From Rahnella aquatilis CIP 78.65 = ATCC 33071 (GTDB lineage Bacteria; Pseudomonadota; Gammaproteobacteria; Enterobacterales; Enterobacteriaceae), in NCBI RefSeq assembly GCF_000241955.1, contig NC_016818.1, positions 2,418,001 through 2,482,000 on the forward strand: a stretch of 64,000 bases of DNA, given 5' to 3'. Position numbers and translations under genes: made by a program. Each line of letters begins with the position of its first letter. Position 1 is the stretch's first letter. Shown in pieces: positions 25,257 to 34,869 of the stretch. Below the pieces are notes generated by a model that saw only the letters and a list, made by a program, of their open reading frames with translations, ran no database searches and was not told the origin of the DNA.

Positions 25257-25553
25257 TCACTGAGAATCCTGGCTCGTCCCGGTCTTAGGACTTGCCGCTG
25301 AATTATCACCCGCGTCAGCGGTTTTGGTATAAACAATCTTCTGACTGTCATTACCGCAATGACCAACGACTTGCCCGCCCGCCTGATCGGCCTGGTCATT
25401 TGGCACGATATCCAGTTTAAACCCTGATTCAGGCAAACCGTTTGCCACGATTTTCTGGGTAATGTCAGCTTTTACGCTTTCACAGGAAGCCTGTGCCAGT
25501 AGCGGTGCGAACATCACGACAGCAAGACCTGCCATAAGTGTCTTTTTCATCAT
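25257..25553 (-). CDS. Small secreted DUF1161-like protein
   Basis: A 98-residue exported protein. Its signal peptide MMKKTLMAGLAVVMFAPLLA is cleaved after QA near residue 22. The mature part starts SCESVKADITQKIVANGLPE and has VVGHCGNDSQKIVYTK. Two cysteines are placed to form a disulfide. This Cys-x-x-(V/L)K...G.C...IVY pattern is that of the DUF1161 family (YnfD of E. coli), periplasmic proteins of unknown function. The C-terminal 20 residues are Ser/Thr/Asp-rich and probably disordered. Confidence 0.7.
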   Translation of the reverse strand: MMKKTLMAGLAVVMFAPLLAQASCESVKADITQKIVANGLPESGFKLDIVPNDQADQAGGQVVGHCGNDSQKIVYTKTADAGDNSAASPKTGTSQDSQ

Positions 25554-25602
25554 TCATTCCTTTTATGAAAACCAGTGTACTTACGAGTCTAGCAGACAGG
25601 AT

Positions 25603-25971
25603 TTACGGAGCCAGTAACTGACGGCCGGTACGGCGATCAAGGCAGCGCTCGGTGTTCGGTTCCCAGTACGCATTGATGTTCTGGCTGGCTTCACACTTGT
25701 CGCGCAGATCAATTGAATTATCGTATTTGGAGAAGTCTTTCTCGTTACGCTGATTTTTCATGGCACGCAGGCGCTGGGTTTCATTCCATTGCTCTTTGCT
25801 CTGGCGGGCTTCTTCGTTGGTCATGGCATCATTGCCGGTACCGCCAAAGACACAGGTTCCCCCCGCACAATTGGTGGCCGCGAGTGCAGGCGCCTGCCAT
25901 GCTGCGGTCATGACCAGCAAAACCACCGGTAGCACACTGCGGGTCAGTCGGGTTATAAACGTTGTATTCAT
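25603..25971 (-). CDS. ynfB: Periplasmic DUF1283 protein YnfB
   Basis: A 122-residue exported protein with a signal peptide to about residue 31 (QAPALA). The mature part has TNCAGGTCVFGGTGNDAM, a charged central helix, and NAYWEPNTERCLDRRTGRQL, matching E. coli YnfB (DUF1283). Four cysteines are conserved. The start at 25971 is chosen because it gives a clean signal peptide; the frame extends 15 codons upstream. E. coli also keeps ynfA beside ynfB. Function unknown. Confidence 0.88.
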   Translation of the reverse strand: MNTTFITRLTRSVLPVVLLVMTAAWQAPALAATNCAGGTCVFGGTGNDAMTNEEARQSKEQWNETQRLRAMKNQRNEKDFSKYDNSIDLRDKCEASQNINAYWEPNTERCLDRRTGRQLLAP

Positions 25972-26106
25972 TAGCTCATCCTTTTTTTGATATACACATC
26001 GCTCAGGCGAATCCATGAATTATAACATCCGGCTGAATGACGTCATCCTTTGCCTGTAAACTGGTTGATATCTTATTGAACTACGGACTGTAAACCTGGC
26101 CCCATT

Positions 26107-26433
26107 ATGCTCAAAACGTCTTTACTGTTCTTTGCGACCGCCCTGGCAGAAATTATCGGCTGCTTTTTACCTTATCTCTGGCTGCGCAAAGGGGGAAGTG
26201 TGCTGCTGTTATTGCCTGCGGCGCTCAGCCTGGCAGCATTCGTCTGGTTGCTGACACTGCATCCGGCGGCCAGCGGCAGGGTGTATGCGGCTTACGGCGG
26301 GGTTTATGTCATGACCGCCATGCTGTGGCTGCGGTTTGTCGATGGCGTGAAACTCAGCACCACCGACTGGCTGGGGGCATGCGTGGCGCTGGCAGGGATG
26401 CTGATCATCATTTCTGGCTGGAAAACCTCCTGA
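26107..26433 (+). CDS. ynfA: Small inner-membrane protein YnfA (UPF0060)
   Basis: A 108-residue four-helix membrane protein of the UPF0060/YnfA family, structurally related to small multidrug resistance proteins. It has [20 protein letters not shown] near the start (conserved Glu-Ile-Gly-Cys), [21 protein letters not shown], and [18 protein letters not shown] at the end. It is divergent from ynfB as in E. coli and convergent with the next lysR gene, only 6 bp away. Confidence 0.93.
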   Translation: MLKTSLLFFATALAEIIGCFLPYLWLRKGGSVLLLLPAALSLAAFVWLLTLHPAASGRVYAAYGGVYVMTAMLWLRFVDGVKLSTTDWLGACVALAGMLIIISGWKTS

Positions 26434-26439
26434 ACGTGC

Positions 26440-27345
26440 TTATTGCGACAATCTTTCCATCAGCACGATCACTCTCTGAATCACAATCTGTGCCGCGCGG
26501 GATAACTGACGGCGCGGGGCAACACACAGCGCCAGCGTCAGCGGTTTGGCGCTGCGCCCCTGTAGTGGCACAAACGCCAGGCGCTTTTCCTGTAAATCCG
26601 GCAATACATCTAACAAACTCAGTACGCCGACACCGGCACCTTTGCGGATAAGTTCGCGCATCATGCGCACGTCATTGCAGACAATTGAGGGCGTTTCCAG
26701 TAACTGATAGCGGTTATACAGCAGCCTGGCGCGGGCATTGACCATCAGCGGTTCGGAGGGAATGATCTGGCGGTAGGCGGCGATATCGCTGAACGACAGC
26801 GATTCCTGCTGCGACAGTTTATGCCCGACTGGCATGGCAATCCCGATAGGGAGTTCCGCAAAAGCGCGCACTTCCAGCCCGGTATGTTCGACTGGATCGA
26901 GTAACAATCCAAAATCCACTTCCGCTGAACTGACCTGTTCGCTGATATTGCGGCTGTCTTCGATGCGGATATCAAACGTCAGGTAAGGGTGTTCTGCGCC
27001 CACTTCGGCAATCAGCTCCGCCACCATGCCTTCGCTGAGTGCGGCAATCATGGATATGGTGACATGCCCGCGCCGCAACCCCTGAATTTCATCGAAACGT
27101 TCGCGGGTGCGGGAAAATTCTTTCCGCCAGCGGCGGATGTCATCGAATAAAATTTCGCCCGCCGACGTCAGTTTCAGGCCCGTGGGCAGGCGTTCAAACA
27201 GCGGGGTTTCCAGCGTTTGTTCAGCCTGCAGGATCTGCCGGTTTATGGCCGACGCCGAGACGTGCAGCACTTCTGCCGCTTTGCGCAAACTTCCTGTTCG
27301 GGCGACTTCGGTAAAATATTGCGAAAAACGGGAGAATGGCGACAT
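26440..27345 (-). CDS. LysR-family transcriptional regulator
   Basis: A 301-residue LTTR. The HTH is at residues 4-60 (YFTEVARTGSLRKAAEVLHV, SASAINRQILQAEQTL), followed by an inducer domain. It is divergent from the AzgA-type purine permease across 311 bp, which makes that permease the most likely target. No characterised orthologue is recognised. Confidence 0.83.
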   Translation of the reverse strand: MSPFSRFSQYFTEVARTGSLRKAAEVLHVSASAINRQILQAEQTLETPLFERLPTGLKLTSAGEILFDDIRRWRKEFSRTRERFDEIQGLRRGHVTISMIAALSEGMVAELIAEVGAEHPYLTFDIRIEDSRNISEQVSSAEVDFGLLLDPVEHTGLEVRAFAELPIGIAMPVGHKLSQQESLSFSDIAAYRQIIPSEPLMVNARARLLYNRYQLLETPSIVCNDVRMMRELIRKGAGVGVLSLLDVLPDLQEKRLAFVPLQGRSAKPLTLALCVAPRRQLSRAAQIVIQRVIVLMERLSQ

Positions 27346-27656
27346 GGGTGTACTAATTTATGCAGTGAATAAGTGAGATAACTATTATGGACTGCATCAC
27401 TCATTTTTCCTAGATTGTCCGATGCCCCTTTGTAAAACAATCACCTCAGGTTGTTTTGCAGGCAAAACGGGCAATGACAGGGTTCGTCAAAACACGGTTA
27501 AGCTCGCGTACTGTTTTCCACCGGAAAAATAGCCGGACGAATTGTGGCGTTCGTTCTGCTGTCGCGCGTGCGTGTTTTGAAAAACAACACTAATAACAAG
27601 CGTGCATTTTTGATCACCCGACTGAAAGTGATCACGCGACCAAGAGATTCCTTCTC
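27346..27656. other. Divergent lysR / purine permease intergenic region
   Basis: No gene is seen in these 311 bp. An inverted repeat TGATCAC-N10-GTGATCA lies at 27611-27634, 23 bp before the permease ATG, and could be an operator or a leader hairpin. A weak sigma-54-like arrangement (TGGC near 27545, GC at 27558-27559, GG-N10-GC spacing) is also present, but the -12 box is poor. No purine riboswitch core was recognised. Confidence 0.5.
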
Positions 27657-28952
27657 ATGTTAGAAAAACTATTTAAGTTAAAAGCTCACCGTACTAACGT
27701 GCGGACTGAGATTGTGGCCGGACTCACTACATTTTTAGCAATGGCCTACATTCTGTTTGTTAACCCGTCTATTTTGGGCGCGACGGGGATGGATAAAGGC
27801 TCGGTTTTTGTGGCAACGTGTCTTGCTGCCGCAATCGGTTCCGCACTGATGGGCTTTATCGCCAACTACCCGATCGCACTGGCACCGGGCATGGGGTTAA
27901 ACGCCTTCTTCACCTACACCGTGGTTCTGCATATGGGTTACACCTGGCAGATCGCATTAGGTGCCGTTTTCCTCTCAGCCTGTATTTTCTTCGCGTTATC
28001 GATTTTTAAAATCCGCGAATGGATTATCCGCAGTATTCCGCTGCCGCTGCGTTCGGCGATTGCTGCCGGTATCGGGTTATTCCTCGCACTGATTGCGCTG
28101 GAAAACGCCGGTATTGTGGTGGCTAACCCGGCCACGCTGGTAGGGCTGGGCGATCTGACCAAACCGGGTCCGCTGTTTGCCATGCTGGGCTTCATTGTGA
28201 TTGTGGTGCTGGAAGCACGCAAAGTGACAGGCGCGGTACTGATCGGCGTGCTGGGCGTGACGATTCTGGCGATTGCGCTGGGTTACTCACCGTTTGGCGG
28301 CGTGATGTCGATGCCGCCATCCATTGCACCGACCTTTATGCAACTGGACATCAAAGGCGCATTCAACGTCTCGCTGATTAGCGTGATCTTCGCGTTCCTG
28401 TTTGTGGATGTGTTCGACAACTCCGGTACCCTGATTGGCGTGACTAAACGCGCCGGTCTGGCCGACGAAGATGGCAATATCCCGAAAATGGGCCGTGCGC
28501 TGGTCGCTGACAGTGCGGCGGCGTTGTTCGGTTCCCTGCTCGGCACCTCAACCACCACCAGTTACATCGAATCGGCGGCAGGCGTGAGCGCCGGTGGCCG
28601 TACCGGTCTGACGGCGATTGTGGTGGCGATTCTGTTCCTGCTGAGCCTGTTCTTCGCTCCGCTGGCAGGCAGCGTTCCGGCCTTTGCCACCGCACCGGCG
28701 CTGCTGTTCATCGCGGTGCTGATGACGTCTGGCCTGGCGGAAATCGACTGGAAAGACATCACCGTGGCAGCGCCTGTCACCGTGACTGCGCTGACCATGC
28801 CGTTCACGTACTCCATCGCCAACGGTATCGCATTTGGTTTCATCACCTGGACGCTGGCAAAACTGCTGACCGGCCGCTGGCGTGAGCTGAATTCGGCACT
28901 GGTCGTGCTGTCGGTTCTGTTCGTGATCAAACTGGGCTGGCTGAGCGCATAA
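27657..28952 (+). CDS. NCS2/AzgA-family purine permease (adenine/hypoxanthine/guanine type)
   Basis: A 431-residue transporter. It has TNVRTEIVAGLTTFLAMAYI at the start, APGMGLNAFFTYTVV near residue 77, DVFDNSGTLIGVTKRAGLAD near residue 245 and TTSYIESAAGVSAGGRTGLT near residue 300. These motifs define the AzgA cluster of proton:nucleobase symporters; NSGTL and SAGGRTGL-type loops resemble E. coli AdeP more than GhxP. Adenine or hypoxanthine uptake is likely and would feed the add/guaD/xdh purine routes elsewhere in the window. A terminator follows. Confidence 0.87.
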   Translation: MLEKLFKLKAHRTNVRTEIVAGLTTFLAMAYILFVNPSILGATGMDKGSVFVATCLAAAIGSALMGFIANYPIALAPGMGLNAFFTYTVVLHMGYTWQIALGAVFLSACIFFALSIFKIREWIIRSIPLPLRSAIAAGIGLFLALIALENAGIVVANPATLVGLGDLTKPGPLFAMLGFIVIVVLEARKVTGAVLIGVLGVTILAIALGYSPFGGVMSMPPSIAPTFMQLDIKGAFNVSLISVIFAFLFVDVFDNSGTLIGVTKRAGLADEDGNIPKMGRALVADSAAALFGSLLGTSTTTSYIESAAGVSAGGRTGLTAIVVAILFLLSLFFAPLAGSVPAFATAPALLFIAVLMTSGLAEIDWKDITVAAPVTVTALTMPFTYSIANGIAFGFITWTLAKLLTGRWRELNSALVVLSVLFVIKLGWLSA

Positions 28953-28981
28953 CCGTTACGTCAGTCATCGTTAGAAAAGAG

Positions 28982-29011
28982 GGCGCGGGCAGGGTTGCCG
29001 CGCCTTTTTTT
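28982..29011 (+). terminator. Rho-independent terminator after the purine permease
   Basis: GGCGCGG / CCGCGCC stem with the loop GCAGGGTTG, followed by TTTTTTT. Confidence 0.88.
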
Positions 29012-29087
29012 GCGGGTACTGATTGATAAAATGCAGATAACAAAAAAGCAGCCGGAGCTGCTTTCTCTTTCAAATCAGGAACCAACA

Positions 29088-29837
29088 TCACCCTTCGCGA
29101 TGGACCTGCAAACCGGCGAGAGACTGGCTGACCGGCATCATTTCGATGCTGTTGATGTTGACGTGCGCTGGCAGGGTGGATGCCCAGAATACCGATTCGG
29201 CCACATCGGCTGCGGTGAGCGGATTCGTGTTGTCATAGGTTTTACTGACTTTCTCATCGTCGCCTTTGAAACGCACGTTAGAGAATTCGGTGCCGCCACA
29301 CAGACCCGGTTCGATATTGGTGACGCGAACGTGGGTGCCGTGCAGGTCGGTGCGCAGGTTCAGGCTGAACTGACGCACAAAGGCTTTGGTCGCGCCATAC
29401 ACATTGCCGCCTGCGTAAGGCCAGTTACCTGCGGTGGAACCGATGTTGATCACATGGCCGGTGTTGCGTTCAACCATGCCCGGCAGCACGGCGCGGGTCA
29501 TGTACACCAGCCCTTTGGTGTTGGTGTCGATCATTTTATCCCAGTCTTCCAGCGAGGCTTTATCCGCTTTTTCCAGACCGAGTGCCAGACCGGCGTTATT
29601 GACCAGCACGTCGATGTTCTGCCAGTCAGCAGGCAGGCTGGCGATAGCTTCTTCAATAGAAGCCCGGTTAGTGACGTCCAGCTCAACAGCGTAAAGCGCG
29701 TCTCCCAGTTCGGCTTTCAGGTCATCCAGACGCTCTTTACGGCGGCCGGTGGCAATCACTTTATGACCTTCTTTAACAAATTTACGTGCGATTTCAGCAC
29801 CAAATCCGGCAGTTGCGCCGGTAACAAAAATAATCAT
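29088..29837 (-). CDS. ydfG: NADP-dependent 3-hydroxy acid dehydrogenase YdfG
   Basis: A 249-residue SDR almost collinear with E. coli YdfG (L-allo-threonine / 3-hydroxypropionate dehydrogenase, also malonic semialdehyde reductase). It has VTGATAGFG at residue 5, NNAGLALG near residue 81, the catalytic Ser and YxxxK in IGSTAGNWPYAGGNVYGATK, and FSNVRFKGDD near residue 188. It acts as a cytosolic tetramer with NADP (ATGRRKE suits the phosphate). Confidence 0.94.
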   Translation of the reverse strand: MIIFVTGATAGFGAEIARKFVKEGHKVIATGRRKERLDDLKAELGDALYAVELDVTNRASIEEAIASLPADWQNIDVLVNNAGLALGLEKADKASLEDWDKMIDTNTKGLVYMTRAVLPGMVERNTGHVINIGSTAGNWPYAGGNVYGATKAFVRQFSLNLRTDLHGTHVRVTNIEPGLCGGTEFSNVRFKGDDEKVSKTYDNTNPLTAADVAESVFWASTLPAHVNINSIEMMPVSQSLAGLQVHREG

Positions 29838-29910
29838 CCCGGTATTCCTCTGTTTTTAAGCAAGGTGTGCACAAGGCCCACTAAAGAAACTCTTTAAGTA
29901 TTAACACAAA

Positions 29911-29942
29911 AACAACGAGACCGGCCATAGTCAACCGGTCTC
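29911..29942 (-). terminator. Terminator of the sugar ABC / aldo-keto reductase operon
   Basis: On the minus strand GAGACCGG-TTGACTATGG-CCGGTCTC is followed by GTTGTTTTTGTG. It lies between the aldo-keto reductase and ydfG, both on the minus strand. Confidence 0.78.
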
Positions 29943-29964
29943 AGTGCGTATCATTTTGTTGCAG

Positions 29965-31020
29965 TTACTTCTTCAGATAGGGCGCGATCAGCGATAAATC
30001 CGCCGCAGACAAGCGATCCGGTGCGGTCTGCGCCTGATGCCAGTAAGGATACAACAAAGGCAACTGACTGACCTGATTAAGTCGTTCAATTTCTTGATTA
30101 TTGAGGGTCACATCAGCGGCGAGCAGATTGTCCTGTAACTGGGTGTCGTTACGCGCACCGACAATCACCGAGGTCACCTGCGGACGGGCAATCAGCCAGG
30201 CCAGCGCAATCTGCGCCGCAGAAACGCCGCGTGCTTCGGCGATGTCCACCAGCACGTCAACGACGTCATACAGCGCACTTTCATCACGCACCGGCGGTTC
30301 GCCCCAGTCGGCCAGATGGCGGGTGCCTTCCGGTGCCGCCTGATTGCGGCGATATTTCCCGGAAAGCAGGCCGCCGGCCAGCGGACTCCACACCAGTACG
30401 CCCAGCCCCTGATCCTGCGCGGCGGGCAGCAACTCATATTCCGCTTCGCGCGCCTGCAGGGTGTAATGGATTTGCTGGCTGACCGGACGGATGTAGTGAT
30501 TCGCCTCCGCCACGCCGAGCGTTTTCATTACATGCCAGGCGGAGAAGTTAGAGACACCGACATAGCGCACTTTGCCACTGCTGACCAGATCGTCGAGCGC
30601 GCGCAGGGTTTCTTCCAGCGGCGTCAGTCCGTCCCATTCATGCAACTGATACAAATCCAGATAATCCGTGCCAAGACGCTTCAGGCTGGCTTCGCAGGCG
30701 CGCAGGATATGATGGCGTGATGAGCCGCGGTCATTCGGGCCATCCCCCATCGGGAAGCGGGCTTTACTGGCGACCAGCACCTCGTGACGTTTGCTGCCCA
30801 GCGCTTTACCGAGGATCACTTCCGATTCACCGCCTGAATAGACATCAGCGGTATCGAACAAATTAATCCCGGCATCAAGACATAATCCTATCTGGCGTTG
30901 TGCGGCCTCAACGTCAGTTTGCCCGGTTTTGGCAAATTTCCCCTGACCACCAAAGGTCATGGTACCGAGGCTCAGAACTGAAACTTTCAGGCCAGACCGG
31001 CCTAACAGACGGTATTCCAT
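29965..31020 (-). CDS. Aldo/keto reductase, last gene of the sugar ABC operon
   Basis: A 351-residue AKR. The catalytic tetrad is visible as Asp and Tyr in FDTADVYSGGESE, Lys in VASKARF and His in YQLHEWDGL. NADP-binding is in VIVGARNDTQLQDNL. It resembles YajO/GSP69-type reductases and probably interconverts a sugar or sugar-derived aldehyde/ketone. It follows the ATPase gene by 25 bp on the same strand and ends in a terminator, so it is likely part of the ABC-kinase operon. Confidence 0.83.
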   Translation of the reverse strand: MEYRLLGRSGLKVSVLSLGTMTFGGQGKFAKTGQTDVEAAQRQIGLCLDAGINLFDTADVYSGGESEVILGKALGSKRHEVLVASKARFPMGDGPNDRGSSRHHILRACEASLKRLGTDYLDLYQLHEWDGLTPLEETLRALDDLVSSGKVRYVGVSNFSAWHVMKTLGVAEANHYIRPVSQQIHYTLQAREAEYELLPAAQDQGLGVLVWSPLAGGLLSGKYRRNQAAPEGTRHLADWGEPPVRDESALYDVVDVLVDIAEARGVSAAQIALAWLIARPQVTSVIVGARNDTQLQDNLLAADVTLNNQEIERLNQVSQLPLLYPYWHQAQTAPDRLSAADLSLIAPYLKK

Positions 31021-31045
31021 AGTTTATCTCCATTGAGAGTCATTT

Positions 31046-32140
31046 TTAGCGCAGATCCTCCGCCAGCCGTTCACCGGTCTGCGCATCAAACAGATGGATC
31101 GCCTCACGGTTAGCATCGAGATACAGCGGCTGACTGGCACTGACACGGGCGCGTCCGGCGAACTGAACGTGCAGCGGGAAACCGCTCCAGTCGATATGCA
31201 GCAGGCTGCTTTCGCCGGTCACTTCCAGCAATCGTAATATGGCGCCGGGTTGGGCGTTGTGCTCCACCGGTTTTAAATCATGTGGACGCAGGCCGAGCGT
31301 GACGGGTTCGCCTTCAGAATGCCGCGCCTGCAACGCCCACTTCTCCGGCAGTGCGAACCACAACTGATTACAGTTCACACCCGGCTGACCGTCAATATTG
31401 CAGAAGACGCCGCTGAGCAGATTCATGGGCGGTGAACCGATAAAACGCGCCACAAAGGTATTCACCGGTTTATCGTAAATCGACAACGGGTCGCCCTGTT
31501 GCACGATAAAACCGTCTTTCATCACCACGATATTATCAGCCAGTGTCATGGCTTCGATTTGATCATGGGTCACATACACCGTCGTGGTGCGGAACTGCTG
31601 ATGCAGCGATTTGATTTCTGCACGCAGTTCCATACGCAGTTGTGCATCGAGGTTAGACAGCGGTTCGTCAAACAGAAACACTTTCGGATTACGTACCAGC
31701 GCGCGTCCCATGGCGACACGCTGGCGCTGGCCACCGGACAAATCTTTCGGCAGACGTTTCAGTAAGTGATCAATCCCCAGCACTTTGGCGGCCTGTTGTA
31801 CTTTGGCATGCTGTTCGGCTTTCGGCACCTTCTTTACCTGCATATGGAACGCCATGTTTTCGGCCACGGTCAGGTGTGGATAGAGCGCGTAACTCTGGAA
31901 TACCATCGCGATATCCCGATCGGCGGGGTCAAAATTATTGATCTGCTGTTTATCGAGCAGAATATCGCCGTCAGACAGGGATTCCAGCCCGGCCAGCAGG
32001 CGCAGTAAAGTGGATTTTCCGCAGCCCGAGGGGCCGACCAGCACGGTGAAACTGCCGTCAGGGATGGTCAGATCCAGCGGTTTCAGCACCTGCACTTTGC
32101 CATAATGTTTGGCGACTTTTACCAGTTCTACCAGAGCCAT
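31046..32140 (-). CDS. Sugar ABC transporter ATPase (UgpC/MalK type)
   Basis: A 364-residue ATPase. Walker A is GPSGCGKST, signature LSGGQRQRVAMGRALVR, Walker B VFLFDEPLSNLDA, switch His in VTHDQIEAMTLAD, and a C-terminal OB/MOI regulatory domain begins around residue 235. It energises the CUT1-type permease pair encoded upstream. It starts directly after the kinase stop (no gap). Confidence 0.93.
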   Translation of the reverse strand: MALVELVKVAKHYGKVQVLKPLDLTIPDGSFTVLVGPSGCGKSTLLRLLAGLESLSDGDILLDKQQINNFDPADRDIAMVFQSYALYPHLTVAENMAFHMQVKKVPKAEQHAKVQQAAKVLGIDHLLKRLPKDLSGGQRQRVAMGRALVRNPKVFLFDEPLSNLDAQLRMELRAEIKSLHQQFRTTTVYVTHDQIEAMTLADNIVVMKDGFIVQQGDPLSIYDKPVNTFVARFIGSPPMNLLSGVFCNIDGQPGVNCNQLWFALPEKWALQARHSEGEPVTLGLRPHDLKPVEHNAQPGAILRLLEVTGESSLLHIDWSGFPLHVQFAGRARVSASQPLYLDANREAIHLFDAQTGERLAEDLR

Positions 32141-33118
32141 TTAGATTTTCTCCACAAGGCCAAAAAGTGATTGCCAGTCAGGATAACGGCGCGGGGAACT
32201 GCTGATGGCACAACCGGCAACGCGAACCCCCCATTGCAGTGCCGTGGCAGGCGACAGGCCATAAATCAGCGCGGATAAAAATCCGGCGTTAAAACTGTCT
32301 CCGGCACCGATGGTATCCACCACGTCTACCGGTTCGGCGCGCTGATGCAGCGTCAGGTTTTTTGCCCATAAACGTGCGCCATCAGCGCCGCATTTCGCCA
32401 CGCAAAAGGCGTTTTCTGCCATCTGTTCCAGCAATATCAGCGCGGCGACATCCAGCGTGGCGGCGTCCGCCAGCCCGAGGGTTTCCACTTCATTGAGCAG
32501 CAGTGCATCGCAGAACGGCAGCCATTTTGCCGCCTGTTCCCGCAACGCATCGCTCCAGTCTTCCGGCGGCCAGCCACTGTCGACAGCCACCTGATAACCG
32601 CGCTGTTTCAGTGCTGCCAGCAGTTGCGGATAGTCGGCGTAAAGCGCGGTACACAGCCAGGTGCCGCACAGTAATACCCAGTCTCCGGCCTGCGCCGTTT
32701 CAGGGATTTGCCCCAGAACGTCCTGCATGGACAGGCGCACGATATGCCCCTGATTACTGAAAAACGTTCTTTCGTGATCAGGATGCGTCACGCCAAAGGT
32801 CAGTGAGGTTTCGCAATCACAGGTCGGCCAGCGCGAGGCGCTTTCCGGAAACAGACCCGCCAGCCAGCCGCTGAACTGGTCATTGCCCTGATTTGCCACC
32901 AGCCTGAAAGGGGAGCCGAGCGCAGAGAGTGCCAGCGCGCAGTTTCCCGCCGACCCGCCGGGGCGTAATGCACTGCTTTCGAGCATCGCTTCCGTGCCTT
33001 TTTTCGGCCATTCGTGCAACGTACTCATGATCAAATCCACGTTGATATTGCCCGTCACATACAGCGTGGCGCGGGTCAGAGGTTTTGTTGTCATTGATGA
33101 GGTTTCCCTGATGTTCAT
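32141..33118 (-). CDS. PfkB/ribokinase-family sugar kinase
   Basis: A 325-residue PfkB kinase. It has the N-terminal signature RPGGSAGNCALALSALG near residue 52 and the ATP/anion-hole motif DTIGAGDSFNAGFLSALI near residue 267 with the catalytic Asp in GAGD. It phosphorylates an alcohol of the imported sugar or polyol; the substrate is not evident. The ATG at 33118 overlaps the permease end region behind AAGGG; another ATG eight codons in is also possible. Confidence 0.85.
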   Translation of the reverse strand: MNIRETSSMTTKPLTRATLYVTGNINVDLIMSTLHEWPKKGTEAMLESSALRPGGSAGNCALALSALGSPFRLVANQGNDQFSGWLAGLFPESASRWPTCDCETSLTFGVTHPDHERTFFSNQGHIVRLSMQDVLGQIPETAQAGDWVLLCGTWLCTALYADYPQLLAALKQRGYQVAVDSGWPPEDWSDALREQAAKWLPFCDALLLNEVETLGLADAATLDVAALILLEQMAENAFCVAKCGADGARLWAKNLTLHQRAEPVDVVDTIGAGDSFNAGFLSALIYGLSPATALQWGVRVAGCAISSSPRRYPDWQSLFGLVEKI

Positions 33119-33120
33119 TT

Positions 33121-33960
33121 TCAGCCCTTGCTGCCGCCGGCGGTTAATCCGCTGACCATGGTTTTTTGCAGCCAGAGCGCAATAAAGAGCGGCGGAATGG
33201 CCGCAAGGATCCCGACAGCGGCAATCAGACCGTCATCAGTGGCGCGCCCGGCGGTGAATCCGGCAATGGTGACCGGCAACGTCTGGGCATCGATATTGTT
33301 GGTAAACAACAGGGCGTAGAAAAATTCATCCCAGGCCAGCAGCCAGCCAAACATGGCCGACGCGCCCAGCGCCGGTTTTGCCAGTGGCAGCGTGATGCGC
33401 AGCAATACCTGCCAGTAGCGCAGCCCGTCGAGGCGCGAGGCCTGTTCGATATCTACCGGCAACGCGTCAAACTGATTTTTCAGCATCCAGGTGAGGAACG
33501 GCAGGATCATCGAGCAGTACACCAGAATCAGCCCGAGATGCGTATTCAGAAGCGTCAGCTGTTGCAGGATGAAATACAGCGGCAACACAAATGCCACCGG
33601 CGGCACCATGTAAATCGCCAGACTGCCAAACAGCCAGCCGTCGCGGCCGGGATAGCGCGAGAAGCTGTAGGCCGCCGGTATCGCCAGCAACAACGACACC
33701 AGCGTGGCACCGCAGGCAACCAGCACACTGTTGCCGAGCGCATGCAGGAACAGTGCGCCGGGCGTGCCGGCCTGCAAGGTCAGCAGGCGGGTATAACGGC
33801 TGAAATCCCAGTGACGCGGCAGCCATTCCAGCGGAATACGGGTCAGATCTTCCGCCGAGCTGACGCTCATCAGGAACATCCATAGCAGCGGGGCAAGAAT
33901 CGAGACGGCCAGGATCAGCGCCGCGACGTAACGTAAAACGAGCCGGATTTTCTGTTTCAT
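33121..33960 (-). CDS. Sugar ABC transporter permease 2 (MalG/UgpE type)
   Basis: A 279-residue CUT1 permease with about six helices. The EAA loop is EQASRLDGLRYWQVLLRITLP near residue 172. A long first periplasmic loop follows helix 1. It overlaps permease 1 by 4 bp. The C-terminus VSGLTAGGSKG is the standard MalG-class ending (GLTAGAVKG), which contacts the ATPase. Confidence 0.92.
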   Translation of the reverse strand: MKQKIRLVLRYVAALILAVSILAPLLWMFLMSVSSAEDLTRIPLEWLPRHWDFSRYTRLLTLQAGTPGALFLHALGNSVLVACGATLVSLLLAIPAAYSFSRYPGRDGWLFGSLAIYMVPPVAFVLPLYFILQQLTLLNTHLGLILVYCSMILPFLTWMLKNQFDALPVDIEQASRLDGLRYWQVLLRITLPLAKPALGASAMFGWLLAWDEFFYALLFTNNIDAQTLPVTIAGFTAGRATDDGLIAAVGILAAIPPLFIALWLQKTMVSGLTAGGSKG

Positions 33961-34859
33961 TCGCTGCTCCCGGAACGGCGCTGGCGCAGTAACATCACCA
34001 TGTAAATCATGATCAGCAGGGCGCAGATCAGCGTCATCAGTATCGCGTAGGCGGCTCCGCTGCCAGCGCGCAGATAACTGAACGATTCCTGATAGACAAA
34101 GAAGCTGACGGTTTTGGTGCTGTCGAGCGGGCCGCCACGGGTCATGACATAAATAATGTCGAAGATTTTAAAGGCATCGATGGTGCGCAGAACAAGCGCC
34201 ACGGCCAGCGGTGCGGCAATCGCCGGTAAGGTGATTTTGCGAAAACGCCGGAAAGCCGATGCGCCGTCAAGCCGTGCGGCTTCGAATAAATCCTCCGGGA
34301 TGGTTTGCAGCGCCGCCAGCACCAGCAGGGTGATCAGCGGATAATTTTTCCAGATATCCGCAAACATCACGGCATTGATCGCCGAAGACGGATCGCCAAG
34401 CCAGCTGCGGTAGGCGTCAATCAGCCCGAGCTGAGAAAGCAGGGCGTTAATGCTGCCGTAATCCGGGTTGAAGTTCAGCCGCCACATGGTTGCGTTGACG
34501 ATAGTCGGCAATGCCCACGGCAAAATCACCAGCACGCGCAGGGCGCTGCGTCCCCGGAACGGCTGGTTCAGCAACAGCGCCACCAGCACGCCGATAATGC
34601 CTTCAATCACCACCGAGACGACAGTGAAATAGAGCGTCCGCCACAGAGCGGCACGAAAATCCGGATCCGTCAGCGCATAGATGAAATTCTCGCTGCCCAC
34701 CCAGTTGGGCGCAGAACCGTCGCCGATTAACCCGGCATCGGTAAAGCTGAGCCACAACGTGCGGGCGAGCGGCCAGGCGGTGAGTAAAAACATCATCACA
34801 AGCATGGGTGCCAGAAGCAGCCAGGCTTGTCGTTTCTCGCGTTGGGGTAATGTCAGCAT
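33957..34859 (-). CDS. Sugar ABC transporter permease 1 (MalF/UgpA type)
   Basis: A 300-residue CUT1 permease with six helices. The first is near residues 13-33 (LLLAPMLVMMFLLTAWPLA). The EAA loop LFEAARLDGASAFRRFRKITLP is near residue 196. It pairs with permease 2 to form the channel. A 62-bp gap with a hairpin separates it from the binding-protein gene. Confidence 0.92.
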   Translation of the reverse strand: MLTLPQREKRQAWLLLAPMLVMMFLLTAWPLARTLWLSFTDAGLIGDGSAPNWVGSENFIYALTDPDFRAALWRTLYFTVVSVVIEGIIGVLVALLLNQPFRGRSALRVLVILPWALPTIVNATMWRLNFNPDYGSINALLSQLGLIDAYRSWLGDPSSAINAVMFADIWKNYPLITLLVLAALQTIPEDLFEAARLDGASAFRRFRKITLPAIAAPLAVALVLRTIDAFKIFDIIYVMTRGGPLDSTKTVSFFVYQESFSYLRAGSGAAYAILMTLICALLIMIYMVMLLRQRRSGSSE

Positions 34860-34869
34860 ATCTTTTCCC

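Noticed and set aside
27420..27656. A purine riboswitch in front of the AzgA-type permease.
   Set aside because: No purine aptamer core (conserved P1-J regions) could be recognised; only a short inverted repeat is present.
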